Source: Oscillospiraceae bacterium (lineage in GTDB: Bacteria > Bacillota > Clostridia > Oscillospirales > Oscillospiraceae). From it: a stretch of 48,372 nt of DNA. Numbering within the stretch: position 1 is the first letter of the stretch; each line of letters starts with the position of its first letter. Of this stretch, positions 6,854-14,331 are shown piece by piece. The DNA is taken from positions 1-48,372 of the forward strand of contig SVLK01000011.1 in assembly GCA_015067975.1 (NCBI GenBank). Direction: 5' to 3'. The notes below the pieces were generated by a model. That model worked only from the letters and a program-made list of their open reading frames with translations. It ran no database searches and had not been told where the DNA came from. The translations under genes and the position numbers were made by a program.

Positions 6854-8194
6854 TTATTTCTCCCTTCGTCTCCGTCTGGTTGCTGAGGGGATATGCATTT
6901 CTTCTCTGTATTTAGCTACCGTCCGCCGAGCGATCTCCACGCCTTGCTGCGCCAGTAATGCGCTCAGCTTCTCGTCACTGTAAGGGTGCGCTCCGTCTTC
7001 CTCACGAAGCAGCGCCAGCAACTTCTGCTGTACTGCTTGCCGTGACACACCACCGGTTACTCCGGAGAAGAAATAGCGCAGCGGATAAGTGCCCTGCCGG
7101 CACTGCAGATATTTGCCTCGCAAAGCGCGCGTCGCCGTTGACGGGTGCATCTCCAGCTCCTGGGCCAGCTGCCGCAGCGTCATCGGTTCCAGTTCCGTCG
7201 TCCGCCCTGTGAAAAAGGCTTTCTGCCGCACTACCAGTAAGTCCGCACAGCGCTGCAGCGTATTGCCGCGACGTTCCAGATTCTGTATCAGCCACCGGGC
7301 CTGCCGCAATTTTTCACGCAAATATTCCTTCGTTTCTTCATCCCGGGCTTGCCGCAGCAGTGTTTCGTAGTAGGCGTTAATTGACAGATTTGGCATATAA
7401 TACTCGTTGCGTACCGCCTGCCACGCGCCCTCGTGTTCCAGCACAAAAATATCCGGGCGCACATACAGCGTTTTTTCTGCACCGCCAAATCCGCTGCCCG
7501 GCCGAGGGTGCAGCTGCGCGATCTTTTCCGCAGCCGCACGCACTTGCTTTTCACTGCACTGCAGCGCGCGGGCAATCGCCCCGTAATGTCCGCGGCCAAG
7601 AGTCTGCAGGTGCTTCTGTACGATCGCCAGCGCCACCGGATCTTTCTCTCCGTTACGCTGCAGCTGCAAGGTCAGACATTCTTCCAGATTCCTCGCAGCT
7701 ACACCGGCCGGCTCCAGGCTCTGCAGAATCTCCAATGCTTCCTCTACCATCGCTTGCGGTATCCGCAGCTGTGACACACTGTCCAGATCCTCCTGCGGCA
7801 GGTAGCCGTCCTCGTCCACCAGCCGCGCCATATACCGGCACAACGCCAGCATTGCTTTATCTTTCACCCTCCGGTCCAGCTGCTCGCACAAAAATCCACT
7901 CAGTTCTTCTGTATCCTGCGCCGGATCACCCCAGTCGGCTGCCGGTTCCGCCAGACGCATCCCATCGGCATCCAGCCACACAGCACAGCTCCGCAGCGCA
8001 GCATATTCCCTCTGCTTTGCTGTGTCTTCCCCTCGCTCCAACACAGGGTTTTCCTCCAGCGCTGCGTTCACATGATCCAACAGTTCCTGGGCGTTCATTT
8101 GCAGCACTTCCATCGATTGCAGCAGCTGCGGCGTCAGCAGCAATTCCTGCCGCAACTGTTGCTTTTGCTGCATTTTCATCTTCTCCGGAGCCAT
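6854..8194 (-). CDS. rpoN: RNA polymerase sigma-54 factor
   Basis: 446 residues, typical length. The N-terminal activator-interacting region is Gln- and Leu-rich (MQQKQQLRQELLLTPQLLQSMEVLQM in pieces of the family pattern), followed by the core-binding region. The C-terminal RpoN box appears as ARRTVAKYRE, the element that reads the -24 promoter element. Sigma-54 directs transcription only with an AAA+ enhancer-binding protein; none is encoded in this window. GGAGG lies just upstream of the ATG. It is followed immediately by the coupled zinc-ribbon gene. Confidence 0.95.
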   Translation of the reverse strand: MAPEKMKMQQKQQLRQELLLTPQLLQSMEVLQMNAQELLDHVNAALEENPVLERGEDTAKQREYAALRSCAVWLDADGMRLAEPAADWGDPAQDTEELSGFLCEQLDRRVKDKAMLALCRYMARLVDEDGYLPQEDLDSVSQLRIPQAMVEEALEILQSLEPAGVAARNLEECLTLQLQRNGEKDPVALAIVQKHLQTLGRGHYGAIARALQCSEKQVRAAAEKIAQLHPRPGSGFGGAEKTLYVRPDIFVLEHEGAWQAVRNEYYMPNLSINAYYETLLRQARDEETKEYLREKLRQARWLIQNLERRGNTLQRCADLLVVRQKAFFTGRTTELEPMTLRQLAQELEMHPSTATRALRGKYLQCRQGTYPLRYFFSGVTGGVSRQAVQQKLLALLREEDGAHPYSDEKLSALLAQQGVEIARRTVAKYREEMHIPSATRRRRREK

Positions 8195-8273
8195 CCGAAC
8201 GCCTCCTTTGTGCGGAATTTTTTCTCAGTATATCATATATCCGTAAGAAAACCCATACTTTTTGTCAAAAAGG

Positions 8274-8302
8274 TTGCCGCTGGGGACACTTTGTGCTAAG
8301 AT
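8274..8302 (+). promoter_or_regulatory. Probable trkH promoter (extended -10)
   Basis: TTGCCG (8274-8279), a 17-base spacer, then TAAGAT (8297-8302) preceded by TGC, an extended -10. Transcription would begin near 8309, which argues against the GTG at 8303 as the trkH start. Confidence 0.6.
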
Positions 8303-8371
8303 GTGGTTGATTTCCAAGTCGGCCGCTCTGTTTTGCGACCGTCATTTGATGCAAAAGAGGGTATTTGCTCT

Positions 8372-9814
8372 ATGAATTATAAAATGGTCATTCACACCAT
8401 CGGTCAGGTGGTTTTGCTGGAAGCCGCCATGCTGGTGCTTCCGTTGTTGGTAGGTTTTTATTACCACGAAAATGCAGTCGGGTCCTATTTCATTGCGATT
8501 GCCGTAGCTGTTGTACTGGGCGGCGGCATGACAGTTTTGTGCCGCCCCAAAAAGCACGACATTTTTGCCCGAGAGGGGTTTACCATCGTTTCTATCAGCT
8601 GGTTGCTGCTCTCTGCCATCGGTGCACTGCCTTTTGTGATCAGCGGCGATATCGCCTCTTACGTGGACGCCTTTTTTGAAACTGTCAGCGGCTTCACCAC
8701 CACCGGCGCCTCCATTCTTACTGACGTGGAGGCTATGAGCCGCTCCAATCTGTTCTGGCGCAGTTTCACCCACTGGGTGGGCGGCATGGGCGTTCTGGTT
8801 CTTGTCACCATGATCGCCAGTAAGATGCCGGATCGTTCTATGAACATCCTGCGCGCCGAGATGCCCGGCCCCATCGTGGGCAAGCTGGTGCCCCGGGCTA
8901 AGGACACCTCCCGCATCCTCTATCTCATTTATCTGGCTATTACTGCCATTGTCATTGTTTTGTTGGTGGCAGGCGGTATGCCTCTGTTTGACAGCGTAGT
9001 TCACGCTTTCGGTACCGCCGGCACCGGCGGCTTCGGCATTAAAGCCGACAGTATTGCCGGCTACAGTCCTTATTTGCAGTGGGTCATTACGTTCGGCATG
9101 TTGGCGTTCGGCGTCAATTTCAACATCTACTTTTTGTTGCTGCTGCGCCGCTTCGGCGAGGCCCTGCGCAGTACCGAACTGTGGACCTATCTGGGCATTG
9201 TAGCTGCCAGCATCGCCGCCATTACGTGGAACATCTCTTCTATGTATGACTCTCTCAGCGACAGCCTGCGCTATGCTGCTTTTCAGGTCTCCTCCATTGT
9301 GACCACTACCGGCTATGCCACTACCGACTTTAACCTTTGGCCCAGCTTCTCCAAGGCTATCTTACTGCTGCTGATGTTTATGGGTGCCTGCGCCGGCTCC
9401 ACCGGCGGCGGTTTAAAAGTCTCCCGTGTGGTAATCCTTGGCCAGATGATCTGGTCCGAGATCCGTCGCATGGTCCATCCCCGCGCCGTATCCGTGGTAC
9501 GTTATGAGGGCAAAGTCGTAGACAAGGACACCCTGCACGGCACCGCCAGTTACTTCGCCCTTTACTCTTTGTGCATCATTGTTCCGTTCCTGCTGGTGTC
9601 GCTGGAGCCGTTCAGTTTTGAAACCAACTTTTCCGCCGTGGTGGCCTGCTTTAACAACATCGGCCCCGGCTTTGACATGGTGGGTGCCACCGGAAACTAT
9701 GCCGCCTACTCCGATTTCTCCAAGATCGTGCTCTCCCTCGCCATGCTGTTGGGCCGTTTGGAAATTTTCCCGCTGCTGCTGACCTTTATCCCCGCCGCGT
9801 GGTACCGCAGATAA
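8372..9814 (+). CDS. trkH: Potassium uptake protein, TrkH/KtrB family
   Basis: 480 residues with about ten hydrophobic segments arranged as repeated membrane-pore-membrane units, each with a filter-like Gly-containing loop (TVSGFTTTGAS, GTAGTGGFGIK, IVTTTGYATTDF, NIGPGFDMVGATG). It forms the K+-conducting membrane dimer; gating needs a cytoplasmic TrkA/KtrA ring, whose gene is not nearby. The ATG at 8372 is chosen because GAGGG lies ten bases upstream and the predicted transcription start lies after the earlier GTG. It is transcribed alone and ends at a perfect palindromic terminator. Confidence 0.92.
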   Translation: MNYKMVIHTIGQVVLLEAAMLVLPLLVGFYYHENAVGSYFIAIAVAVVLGGGMTVLCRPKKHDIFAREGFTIVSISWLLLSAIGALPFVISGDIASYVDAFFETVSGFTTTGASILTDVEAMSRSNLFWRSFTHWVGGMGVLVLVTMIASKMPDRSMNILRAEMPGPIVGKLVPRAKDTSRILYLIYLAITAIVIVLLVAGGMPLFDSVVHAFGTAGTGGFGIKADSIAGYSPYLQWVITFGMLAFGVNFNIYFLLLLRRFGEALRSTELWTYLGIVAASIAAITWNISSMYDSLSDSLRYAAFQVSSIVTTTGYATTDFNLWPSFSKAILLLLMFMGACAGSTGGGLKVSRVVILGQMIWSEIRRMVHPRAVSVVRYEGKVVDKDTLHGTASYFALYSLCIIVPFLLVSLEPFSFETNFSAVVACFNNIGPGFDMVGATGNYAAYSDFSKIVLSLAMLLGRLEIFPLLLTFIPAAWYRR

Positions 9815-9824
9815 TAACAAAACG

Positions 9825-9856
9825 AAAAGAGGACGTCCTGCAGGACGTCCTCTTTT
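9825..9856. terminator. Perfect palindromic bidirectional terminator
   Basis: A 32-base perfect palindrome (each arm 16 bases, A4 at one end and T4 at the other) lies between convergent trkH and the lipoprotein gene. It should terminate both strands. Confidence 0.9.
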
Positions 9857-9859
9857 TGC

Positions 9860-10270
9860 TTATCCGTAGCCGTGGTCAACGTGGTTCCATGCACCACTCT
9901 CATTGCGGACCAGAATCCACTTCCAGTTCTCATAGGTAGCGTTGGGATTCAGAGACCCGTCGCCGCCGGAGCGCCCGGTGGTAAAGGTGGAAGTCAAAAC
10001 AATCGCATCTTCTGCATCGTATTGCGCAGCCCACGCATCATATTCCTTCTGTTTCTCGTCGCCCGCATACTGCAGTTCCAGCAGTTCACAGCCCTTGAAG
10101 TTCTTCTGGAAATAGCTGAGCACCACCGTCACCGCATCGTCGATCTCTTCAAAGGTGTAGAGATTCGACGGCACCTCCAATATGCCCACGTTGGACACCT
10201 TTCCGCCACAACCGGCCAGACAAAGCATGGATACCGCCGCCAGCAGCGCAGCCAACCATCGTTTCATCAT
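9860..10270 (-). CDS. Small secreted lipoprotein
   Basis: 136 residues. A signal peptide (MMKRWLAALLAAVSMLC) ends in the lipobox LAGC at about residue 21, so the mature protein should be lipid-anchored on the outer face of the membrane. The mature part is mixed alpha/beta, with Tyr/Trp-rich strands near the C-terminus (YENWKWILVR). It lies 22 bases after the ABC permease gene and has GAGGAGG before its ATG, so it is probably the last gene of the GntR-ABC operon and may be an accessory or sensor for that transporter. The family is not recognised. Confidence 0.75.
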   Translation of the reverse strand: MMKRWLAALLAAVSMLCLAGCGGKVSNVGILEVPSNLYTFEEIDDAVTVVLSYFQKNFKGCELLELQYAGDEKQKEYDAWAAQYDAEDAIVLTSTFTTGRSGGDGSLNPNATYENWKWILVRNESGAWNHVDHGYG

Positions 10271-10292
10271 ATAGCCTCCTCTTTATCGCGAC

Positions 10293-12092
10293 TCAACCTT
10301 CGGCCCAGGTAACGTACTTGCCGTAGTGATCGGTAAATATCTGTTCCGGCTTCACACCCAGCTCCACCAATACGGCAATGGTTCTGGTAAAATCGGGATA
10401 GAAGTTATCGATCCACGCACCATGTGGTTCAACGTCCACATCAATATAGACGGTGCTCTGCACTCCTTCTTTCTGCAGAGGCTGGCGGACTCCGGCACCG
10501 GCGTTCAAATCGTCCAGAATGGCTTGATACAGTTTCTGGGCTTCTGCCGCCGTCAGCTGCCGCTCCATCTCGAACGCCTTTCCGCTCAGATATCCGCCAC
10601 GGATCTGGCTGATGCTGACAGCGCTATTCTCGTTCAATATCGTATAATAACGAACTTCCTTGGCAGCAATTACCGCTTTGGCCGCATCGTAGATCAGCTC
10701 GCTCTCCGCCGCATCATCCCACGCCAGTGTATAGCGGCGGCTGAAGATCGCGCCGTTTTTCAGTTCATAGGTAATGTTGACCCGGTAGCCCTCTTCCGTC
10801 CCTTCCGGCACCCGGCCGTCTGCCACGATAGCCTCGTGCAGATCCAGCACAGCGGCGATGCTCTCCGGTGTCGTCGCGTCATAGACACGCACGTCTTCAT
10901 GAGACATGTTGATATCCACACTCACCACATCGGCCATATCGGGAACGCGGGTTTCGTAGCCGGTGATATCCATCCGCACTGCCACGCACACCGCCACCAG
11001 CGCTGCGCTCAGGATCACAGCACTCTTCCAACCGGTGCGGAACACACGGAAGGACTTACGGATCAGCATTTCCGCGGCAAAGCTCCACAGTACGCCCATC
11101 AGCACCACACAAAACAGCAACAGCACGGTATGAACACTGTCGTTGCTGTTCATCACCAGCAGGCTGTAAAGACCGAAGCCAAAGGAAATGCCGCCGTAGA
11201 CGGCGATACCGTAGCGGAAGATGGGCTTTGCCCAGCTGAAAGCCACAGGGTCAGCCGCGGATTCACTGGCACGCTTTTGATAGAGCAGGTATGCCAATGC
11301 CAAAAATACGAGAGCCAGCACCGTATAAACGGTCAGCGCCGGCCATGCATCGGAGTTCATCACGCGCGGTCCCGTTTCCCAATCATAATATACACCATTA
11401 ACATACTCGTAGGTTTCCGTTGTGTAGACGGAATCTCCTAACACGTCACCCAGCATATACACCGGTGTCAGCCAACGGGTGATGGCAGGCATGGAACCGG
11501 AGTGATAGCCGAAATAGAACAGCTCACCCAGCGCCTGCAGCAGCACCGTCATGATGATGGCAAAACTGTTGGCGGCAGCATAGATCACCGGCACGGCCAG
11601 CAGCCAGCCGGTAAGCATGCAGCACAGAATGCCCAGCGAGAAGAAGAACAGTTCCAACAGCGTTGTTACCACGAACCACAGCAGCGTTGCTTTCACGTCC
11701 GCATTGTGGTGCAGCATCTGCACTGCCAGCGAGAGCAGCACCACCAGCGCCTTACCCGCCGTCAGCATACCCATACCGGCAAAGAAGTGGGAGAAGAACT
11801 GGGTGTGCCGCGTCACCGGCAGGCTATGCATCAAGCCGACAGAGCGGGCGTTCATCAAATAGGAATATAGGCTCATGGCCATCAGCAGGCCAAAAGCCAC
11901 CGACATGGCAAGACTGCCCACCATCATCTGATAAATATAGTCGCCGGCATAGTTGCGATAGGACAAGTCACTCCACTGGATCACCGGCAGAAGAATGGTC
12001 CAGATGCCGGTATAGACAAACAGCAAGGGCCAGTAGCGCCGCACATCGGTGCGGACGAGGGTCTTGTCAAAGAATGATGTCGCGGACCGCAT
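10293..12092 (-). CDS. ABC transporter permease with large extracytoplasmic domain
   Basis: 599 residues. The N-terminal two thirds contain about eight or nine membrane segments (for example YWPLLFVYTGIWTILLPVI near 20-38). From about residue 370, after a final segment (SAVILSAALVAVCVAV), a soluble domain of about 220 residues should face outward. This is the ABC-2-like permease type found with GntR (YtrA-type) regulators, normally exporting or sensing cell-envelope-active compounds. The ATG at 12092 is preferred because GGGAGG lies eight bases upstream; a GTG three codons earlier is less well placed. It overlaps the ATPase gene by 26 bases. Confidence 0.85.
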   Translation of the reverse strand: MRSATSFFDKTLVRTDVRRYWPLLFVYTGIWTILLPVIQWSDLSYRNYAGDYIYQMMVGSLAMSVAFGLLMAMSLYSYLMNARSVGLMHSLPVTRHTQFFSHFFAGMGMLTAGKALVVLLSLAVQMLHHNADVKATLLWFVVTTLLELFFFSLGILCCMLTGWLLAVPVIYAAANSFAIIMTVLLQALGELFYFGYHSGSMPAITRWLTPVYMLGDVLGDSVYTTETYEYVNGVYYDWETGPRVMNSDAWPALTVYTVLALVFLALAYLLYQKRASESAADPVAFSWAKPIFRYGIAVYGGISFGFGLYSLLVMNSNDSVHTVLLLFCVVLMGVLWSFAAEMLIRKSFRVFRTGWKSAVILSAALVAVCVAVRMDITGYETRVPDMADVVSVDINMSHEDVRVYDATTPESIAAVLDLHEAIVADGRVPEGTEEGYRVNITYELKNGAIFSRRYTLAWDDAAESELIYDAAKAVIAAKEVRYYTILNENSAVSISQIRGGYLSGKAFEMERQLTAAEAQKLYQAILDDLNAGAGVRQPLQKEGVQSTVYIDVDVEPHGAWIDNFYPDFTRTIAVLVELGVKPEQIFTDHYGKYVTWAEG

Positions 12093-12966
12093 AGTCAGCA
12101 CCTCCCATCTCGTAAATAAAGATCTCTTCCAGCGTCAGGGGGATGGCCTCCAGCAGCAAGGGATCCGTGATCTGCATGCGCCGGCGGATCGTTTCGGCGT
12201 TACCGCGGATAATATAAGTATGCACGCGGCCCACCTGCGAGCGGTGCAGGATCTGCAGCTCGGCAGGCAGCGTAGGCTCTTCTTCCGTTTTGTAGGCCAC
12301 CTGCAGCTTCACCGTATTGTCCTGCAGGTCGGAAAGCGAGCGTTCCAGCAGCACTTTACCCTTGTTCATGATGCCCACATGGTCACATACATCTTCCAGT
12401 TCGCGCAGATTATGGCTGGATACCAGCACCGTGGTGCCGCGCTCGGCCACATCGGCCAGCAGCAGCGACCACACCTGGCGGCGCATCACCGGGTCAAGAC
12501 CATCCACCGGTTCGTCCAGAATCAGATATTCCGGCAGGCAGCACATGGTCAGCCAGAAAGCCGCTTGCTTCTGCATACCCTTGGACATGCGGCGGATCAT
12601 CTGCTTGTCATTCAGGGGGAACACCTGCTTCATCTTTTCATAGCGTTCCCAGCTAAAGGTGGGATACATGCCGGCATAGAGCTTTGCCATTTCGGCAATG
12701 GACGCCTGCGTAAAATAGTACCAGTCGTCACCGATCACCGTCAGGCGCTGCTTTACCACCGGATTCTCGTAAATAGGCTGACCGTCCAGCAGTACTTCGC
12801 CGCTGTCGGGACGGTATACGCCGGTCAAATGGCGGATCACCGTAGATTTTCCGGCGCCGTTGGGGCCTACCAAGCCGTAAACCGTGCCCTTGGGCACTGT
12901 CAGTGTGGCCTCATCCAACGCCCGAAAACCTTCAAAGGTTTTCACAAGGTTTTTTACTCCCAGCAT
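12067..12966 (-). CDS. ABC transporter ATP-binding protein
   Basis: 299 residues. Walker A GPNGAGKST, a signature region MSKGMQKQ (a variant of LSGGQ), Walker B YLILDEPVDGLD and the switch His in SSHNL are all visible; a C-terminal extension of about 80 residues follows the nucleotide-binding domain. It supplies ATP hydrolysis for the permease encoded next. The ATG overlaps the GntR stop codon (TGATG); a GTG one codon earlier is an alternative. GntR, ATPase, permease and lipoprotein genes form a tight minus-strand operon. Confidence 0.92.
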   Translation of the reverse strand: MLGVKNLVKTFEGFRALDEATLTVPKGTVYGLVGPNGAGKSTVIRHLTGVYRPDSGEVLLDGQPIYENPVVKQRLTVIGDDWYYFTQASIAEMAKLYAGMYPTFSWERYEKMKQVFPLNDKQMIRRMSKGMQKQAAFWLTMCCLPEYLILDEPVDGLDPVMRRQVWSLLLADVAERGTTVLVSSHNLRELEDVCDHVGIMNKGKVLLERSLSDLQDNTVKLQVAYKTEEEPTLPAELQILHRSQVGRVHTYIIRGNAETIRRRMQITDPLLLEAIPLTLEEIFIYEMGGADYAVRDIIL

Positions 12967-13325
12967 CACTCGTTACCTCCTTCCCAAAGCTGCGTCCATT
13001 CCTGCGCTGTCATACCAAGACTGCGCAGCTCATCACGCAGCGGCCGCAGTTTTGCCTCCACTTCCGCGCGACGCACTTCATTTTGGTTCTCCATCTGCGC
13101 CACAAATGTTCCCTTGCCGGAAACGGATACAATGTACCCCTCTGCCTCCAGCTGAGAATAGGCACGCTGGATGGTATTGGGATTGATGGCCAAATCCACC
13201 GCCAGTGTCCGCACTGACGGCAGCTTGTCGCCGGCACGCAGCATGCCGGTGACCATCAGCTTGCGCAGTCCATCCTTTACCTGCTCATAGATCGGGCGTG
13301 TATCCCGATAATCTAAATGGATCAT
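12966..13325 (-). CDS. GntR-family regulator, YtrA type
   Basis: 119 residues: an N-terminal winged helix (PIYEQVKDGLRKLMV, then LPSVRTLAVDLAINPNTIQRAYSQLEAEGYI) followed by a short helical tail instead of a ligand-binding domain, the YtrA subfamily layout. These proteins repress their own operon with an adjacent ABC transporter, often responding to cell-wall antibiotics. The operator is visible: a 10-bp perfect inverted repeat directly downstream of its -10 element. The start has a purine-rich ribosome binding site (GGAGAGAGG). Confidence 0.92.
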   Translation of the reverse strand: MIHLDYRDTRPIYEQVKDGLRKLMVTGMLRAGDKLPSVRTLAVDLAINPNTIQRAYSQLEAEGYIVSVSGKGTFVAQMENQNEVRRAEVEAKLRPLRDELRSLGMTAQEWTQLWEGGNE

Positions 13326-13344
13326 ACGTCCTCTCTCCTCTCCA

Positions 13345-13369
13345 AGTGTACTAACTGTATTAGTACACT
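13345..13369. promoter_or_regulatory. Inverted-repeat operator for the YtrA-type regulator
   Basis: AGTGTACTAA (13345-13354), five bases, then its perfect complement TTAGTACACT (13360-13369). It lies just downstream of the -10 box and covers the expected transcription start, so bound regulator would block initiation. Confidence 0.75.
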
Positions 13370-13370
13370 C

Positions 13371-13399
13371 AAAATAACATACCTGCTCCTGCCTGTCAA
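13371..13399 (-). promoter_or_regulatory. Promoter of the GntR-ABC-lipoprotein operon
   Basis: On the minus strand, a perfect TTGACA (13394-13399) is 17 bases from TATTTT (13371-13376), which has an upstream TG. The operator follows immediately. Confidence 0.75.
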
Positions 13400-13427
13400 G
13401 TATTTCGCTGCCAATGTATCAAACTTT

Positions 13428-13455
13428 TTGAATCGGCGCATACTGTACGTATTCT
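13428..13455 (+). promoter_or_regulatory. Probable ferredoxin promoter
   Basis: TTGAAT (13428-13433), a 16-base spacer and TATTCT (13450-13455), about 20 bases before the ferredoxin start. Confidence 0.5.
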
Positions 13456-13476
13456 TAATAGGAGTGTGATCATTTC

Positions 13477-13665
13477 ATGCATGCTTTGGTAGAGCAAAAA
13501 ACATGTATTCGCTGCGGTCTTTGTCCTCAGCTCTGCCCTCAGGTGTTTTCCATGGAGGACGGCGAAAGCGCGATAGCCATCACCGATCCGGTGCCGGAGG
13601 AATGCCTTGTGGCGGCACAAACAGCTGCTAACAGCTGTCCTGTAGACGCAATTCGCACCTATTGA
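13477..13665 (+). CDS. Small [4Fe-4S] ferredoxin
   Basis: 62 residues. C10-x2-C13-x2-C16-x3-C20-P followed by a distal NSCPVDAI (C54) fits a single-cluster [4Fe-4S] ferredoxin; an additional Cys (C43) lies between. A second full CxxCxxCxxxCP motif is absent, so this is not the common two-cluster clostridial ferredoxin. It carries single electrons in the cytoplasm; its partner enzyme cannot be read from context, since neighbours are an ABC operon and rpsO. GGAG precedes the ATG and the gene stands alone with its own promoter. Confidence 0.88.
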   Translation: MHALVEQKTCIRCGLCPQLCPQVFSMEDGESAIAITDPVPEECLVAAQTAANSCPVDAIRTY

Positions 13666-13691
13666 TGCCATTCATGCCTGTTTCACCTGCT

Positions 13692-13716
13692 TTTTTGCGC
13701 AGAAAATGCGCAAAAA
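13692..13716. terminator. Hairpin after ferredoxin
   Basis: A 10-bp stem (13692-13701 with 13707-13716, loop GAAAA) is half A-T pairs. The flanks are T- and A-rich but no clean T tract follows directly. It is a plausible weak terminator before the rpsO promoter. Confidence 0.4.
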
Positions 13717-13739
13717 TTTCGCATTTTTTAAAATTTTTC

Positions 13740-13768
13740 TTTACAAGCGGCATTTCATGTGTTATTCT
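13740..13768 (+). promoter_or_regulatory. rpsO promoter
   Basis: TTTACA (13740-13745), a 17-base spacer and TATTCT (13763-13768). It leaves a leader of about 105 bases before rpsO, long enough for the S15 autoregulatory fold known in other bacteria. The fold itself could not be verified by eye. Confidence 0.6.
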
Positions 13769-13879
13769 CATTGAGTACGCGAATCTGCGTAATATTCGCC
13801 CCTGTGCTTAGTCTCGCGGATCTTCACCGTCCCGGCACTCAGCCTGCGGGCAACATTTTGAGAAAGGTGGAAACACACT

Positions 13880-14146
13880 ATGATGCTGAAAGATCAGAAG
13901 ACCTCTATCATCGAGGCCAACCGCACTCACGAGACCGATACCGGTTCCCCCGAGGTCCAGGTCGCTATCCTGACCGAGCGTATCAGCCAGCTGACCGCTC
14001 ACCTGAAGGTTCATCCCCACGACTTCCATAGCCGTCGCGGCATGCAGATGATGATCGGTAAGCGCCGTCGTCTGCTGGACTATCTGGCCAAGAAGGACAT
14101 CGAGCGTTATCGTGCCCTGATCGCCAAGCTGGGTCTGCGTAAGTAA
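13880..14146 (+). CDS. rpsO: 30S ribosomal protein S15
   Basis: 88 residues, the standard length. S15 binds the central domain of 16S rRNA early in small-subunit assembly. The conserved [20 protein letters not shown] and [20 protein letters not shown] segments are present. AAAGGTGG lies upstream; the first of two adjacent ATG codons is taken as the start. The rpsO-pnp order is conserved in many bacteria, with pnp transcribed partly by readthrough. A strong hairpin follows directly. Confidence 0.97.
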   Translation: MMLKDQKTSIIEANRTHETDTGSPEVQVAILTERISQLTAHLKVHPHDFHSRRGMQMMIGKRRRLLDYLAKKDIERYRALIAKLGLRK

Positions 14147-14155
14147 GCGAAAACA

Positions 14156-14184
14156 GGGTGGTGTGCTGCGCGCACCACCCTTCT
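14156..14184 (+). terminator. rpsO terminator/attenuator
   Basis: A GC-rich stem (14156-14165 with 14171-14180) is followed by TTCTTT. It lies between rpsO and pnp, where partial readthrough is usual. Confidence 0.75.
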
Positions 14185-14204
14185 TTCACATTTTCACACA
14201 CCCC

Positions 14205-14300
14205 GTATGTGGAGCCACGCAAAGCCTTTAGCAGTTGAAAGTGGGCCAAAAAACGTGTTTTTGACCTGATTTCAAGTGCTAAATGGTGGGCTCCTCATAC
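14205..14300 (+). repeat. Long imperfect inverted repeat in the pnp leader
   Basis: The 5' arm (14205-14216) pairs with 14289-14300 with one mismatch, and an inner arm (14227-14240) pairs with 14270-14283 with one mismatch. Further pairing with G-U and some mismatches continues toward a loop near 14255. The RNA would form a hairpin of about 96 bases ending about 30 bases before the pnp start. In E. coli a long hairpin in the pnp leader is cut by RNase III and then used by PNPase for autoregulation; this placement suggests the same here. A small inverted-repeat element is the alternative. Confidence 0.7.
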
Positions 14301-14331
14301 ACAGAAAAATAACAAGAAAAGGAGTTTTACC

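Noticed and set aside
11270-11286. Sigma-54-like TGGCAC element
   Set aside because: It lies inside the ABC permease gene and the -12 TTGC is not matched at the required spacing.
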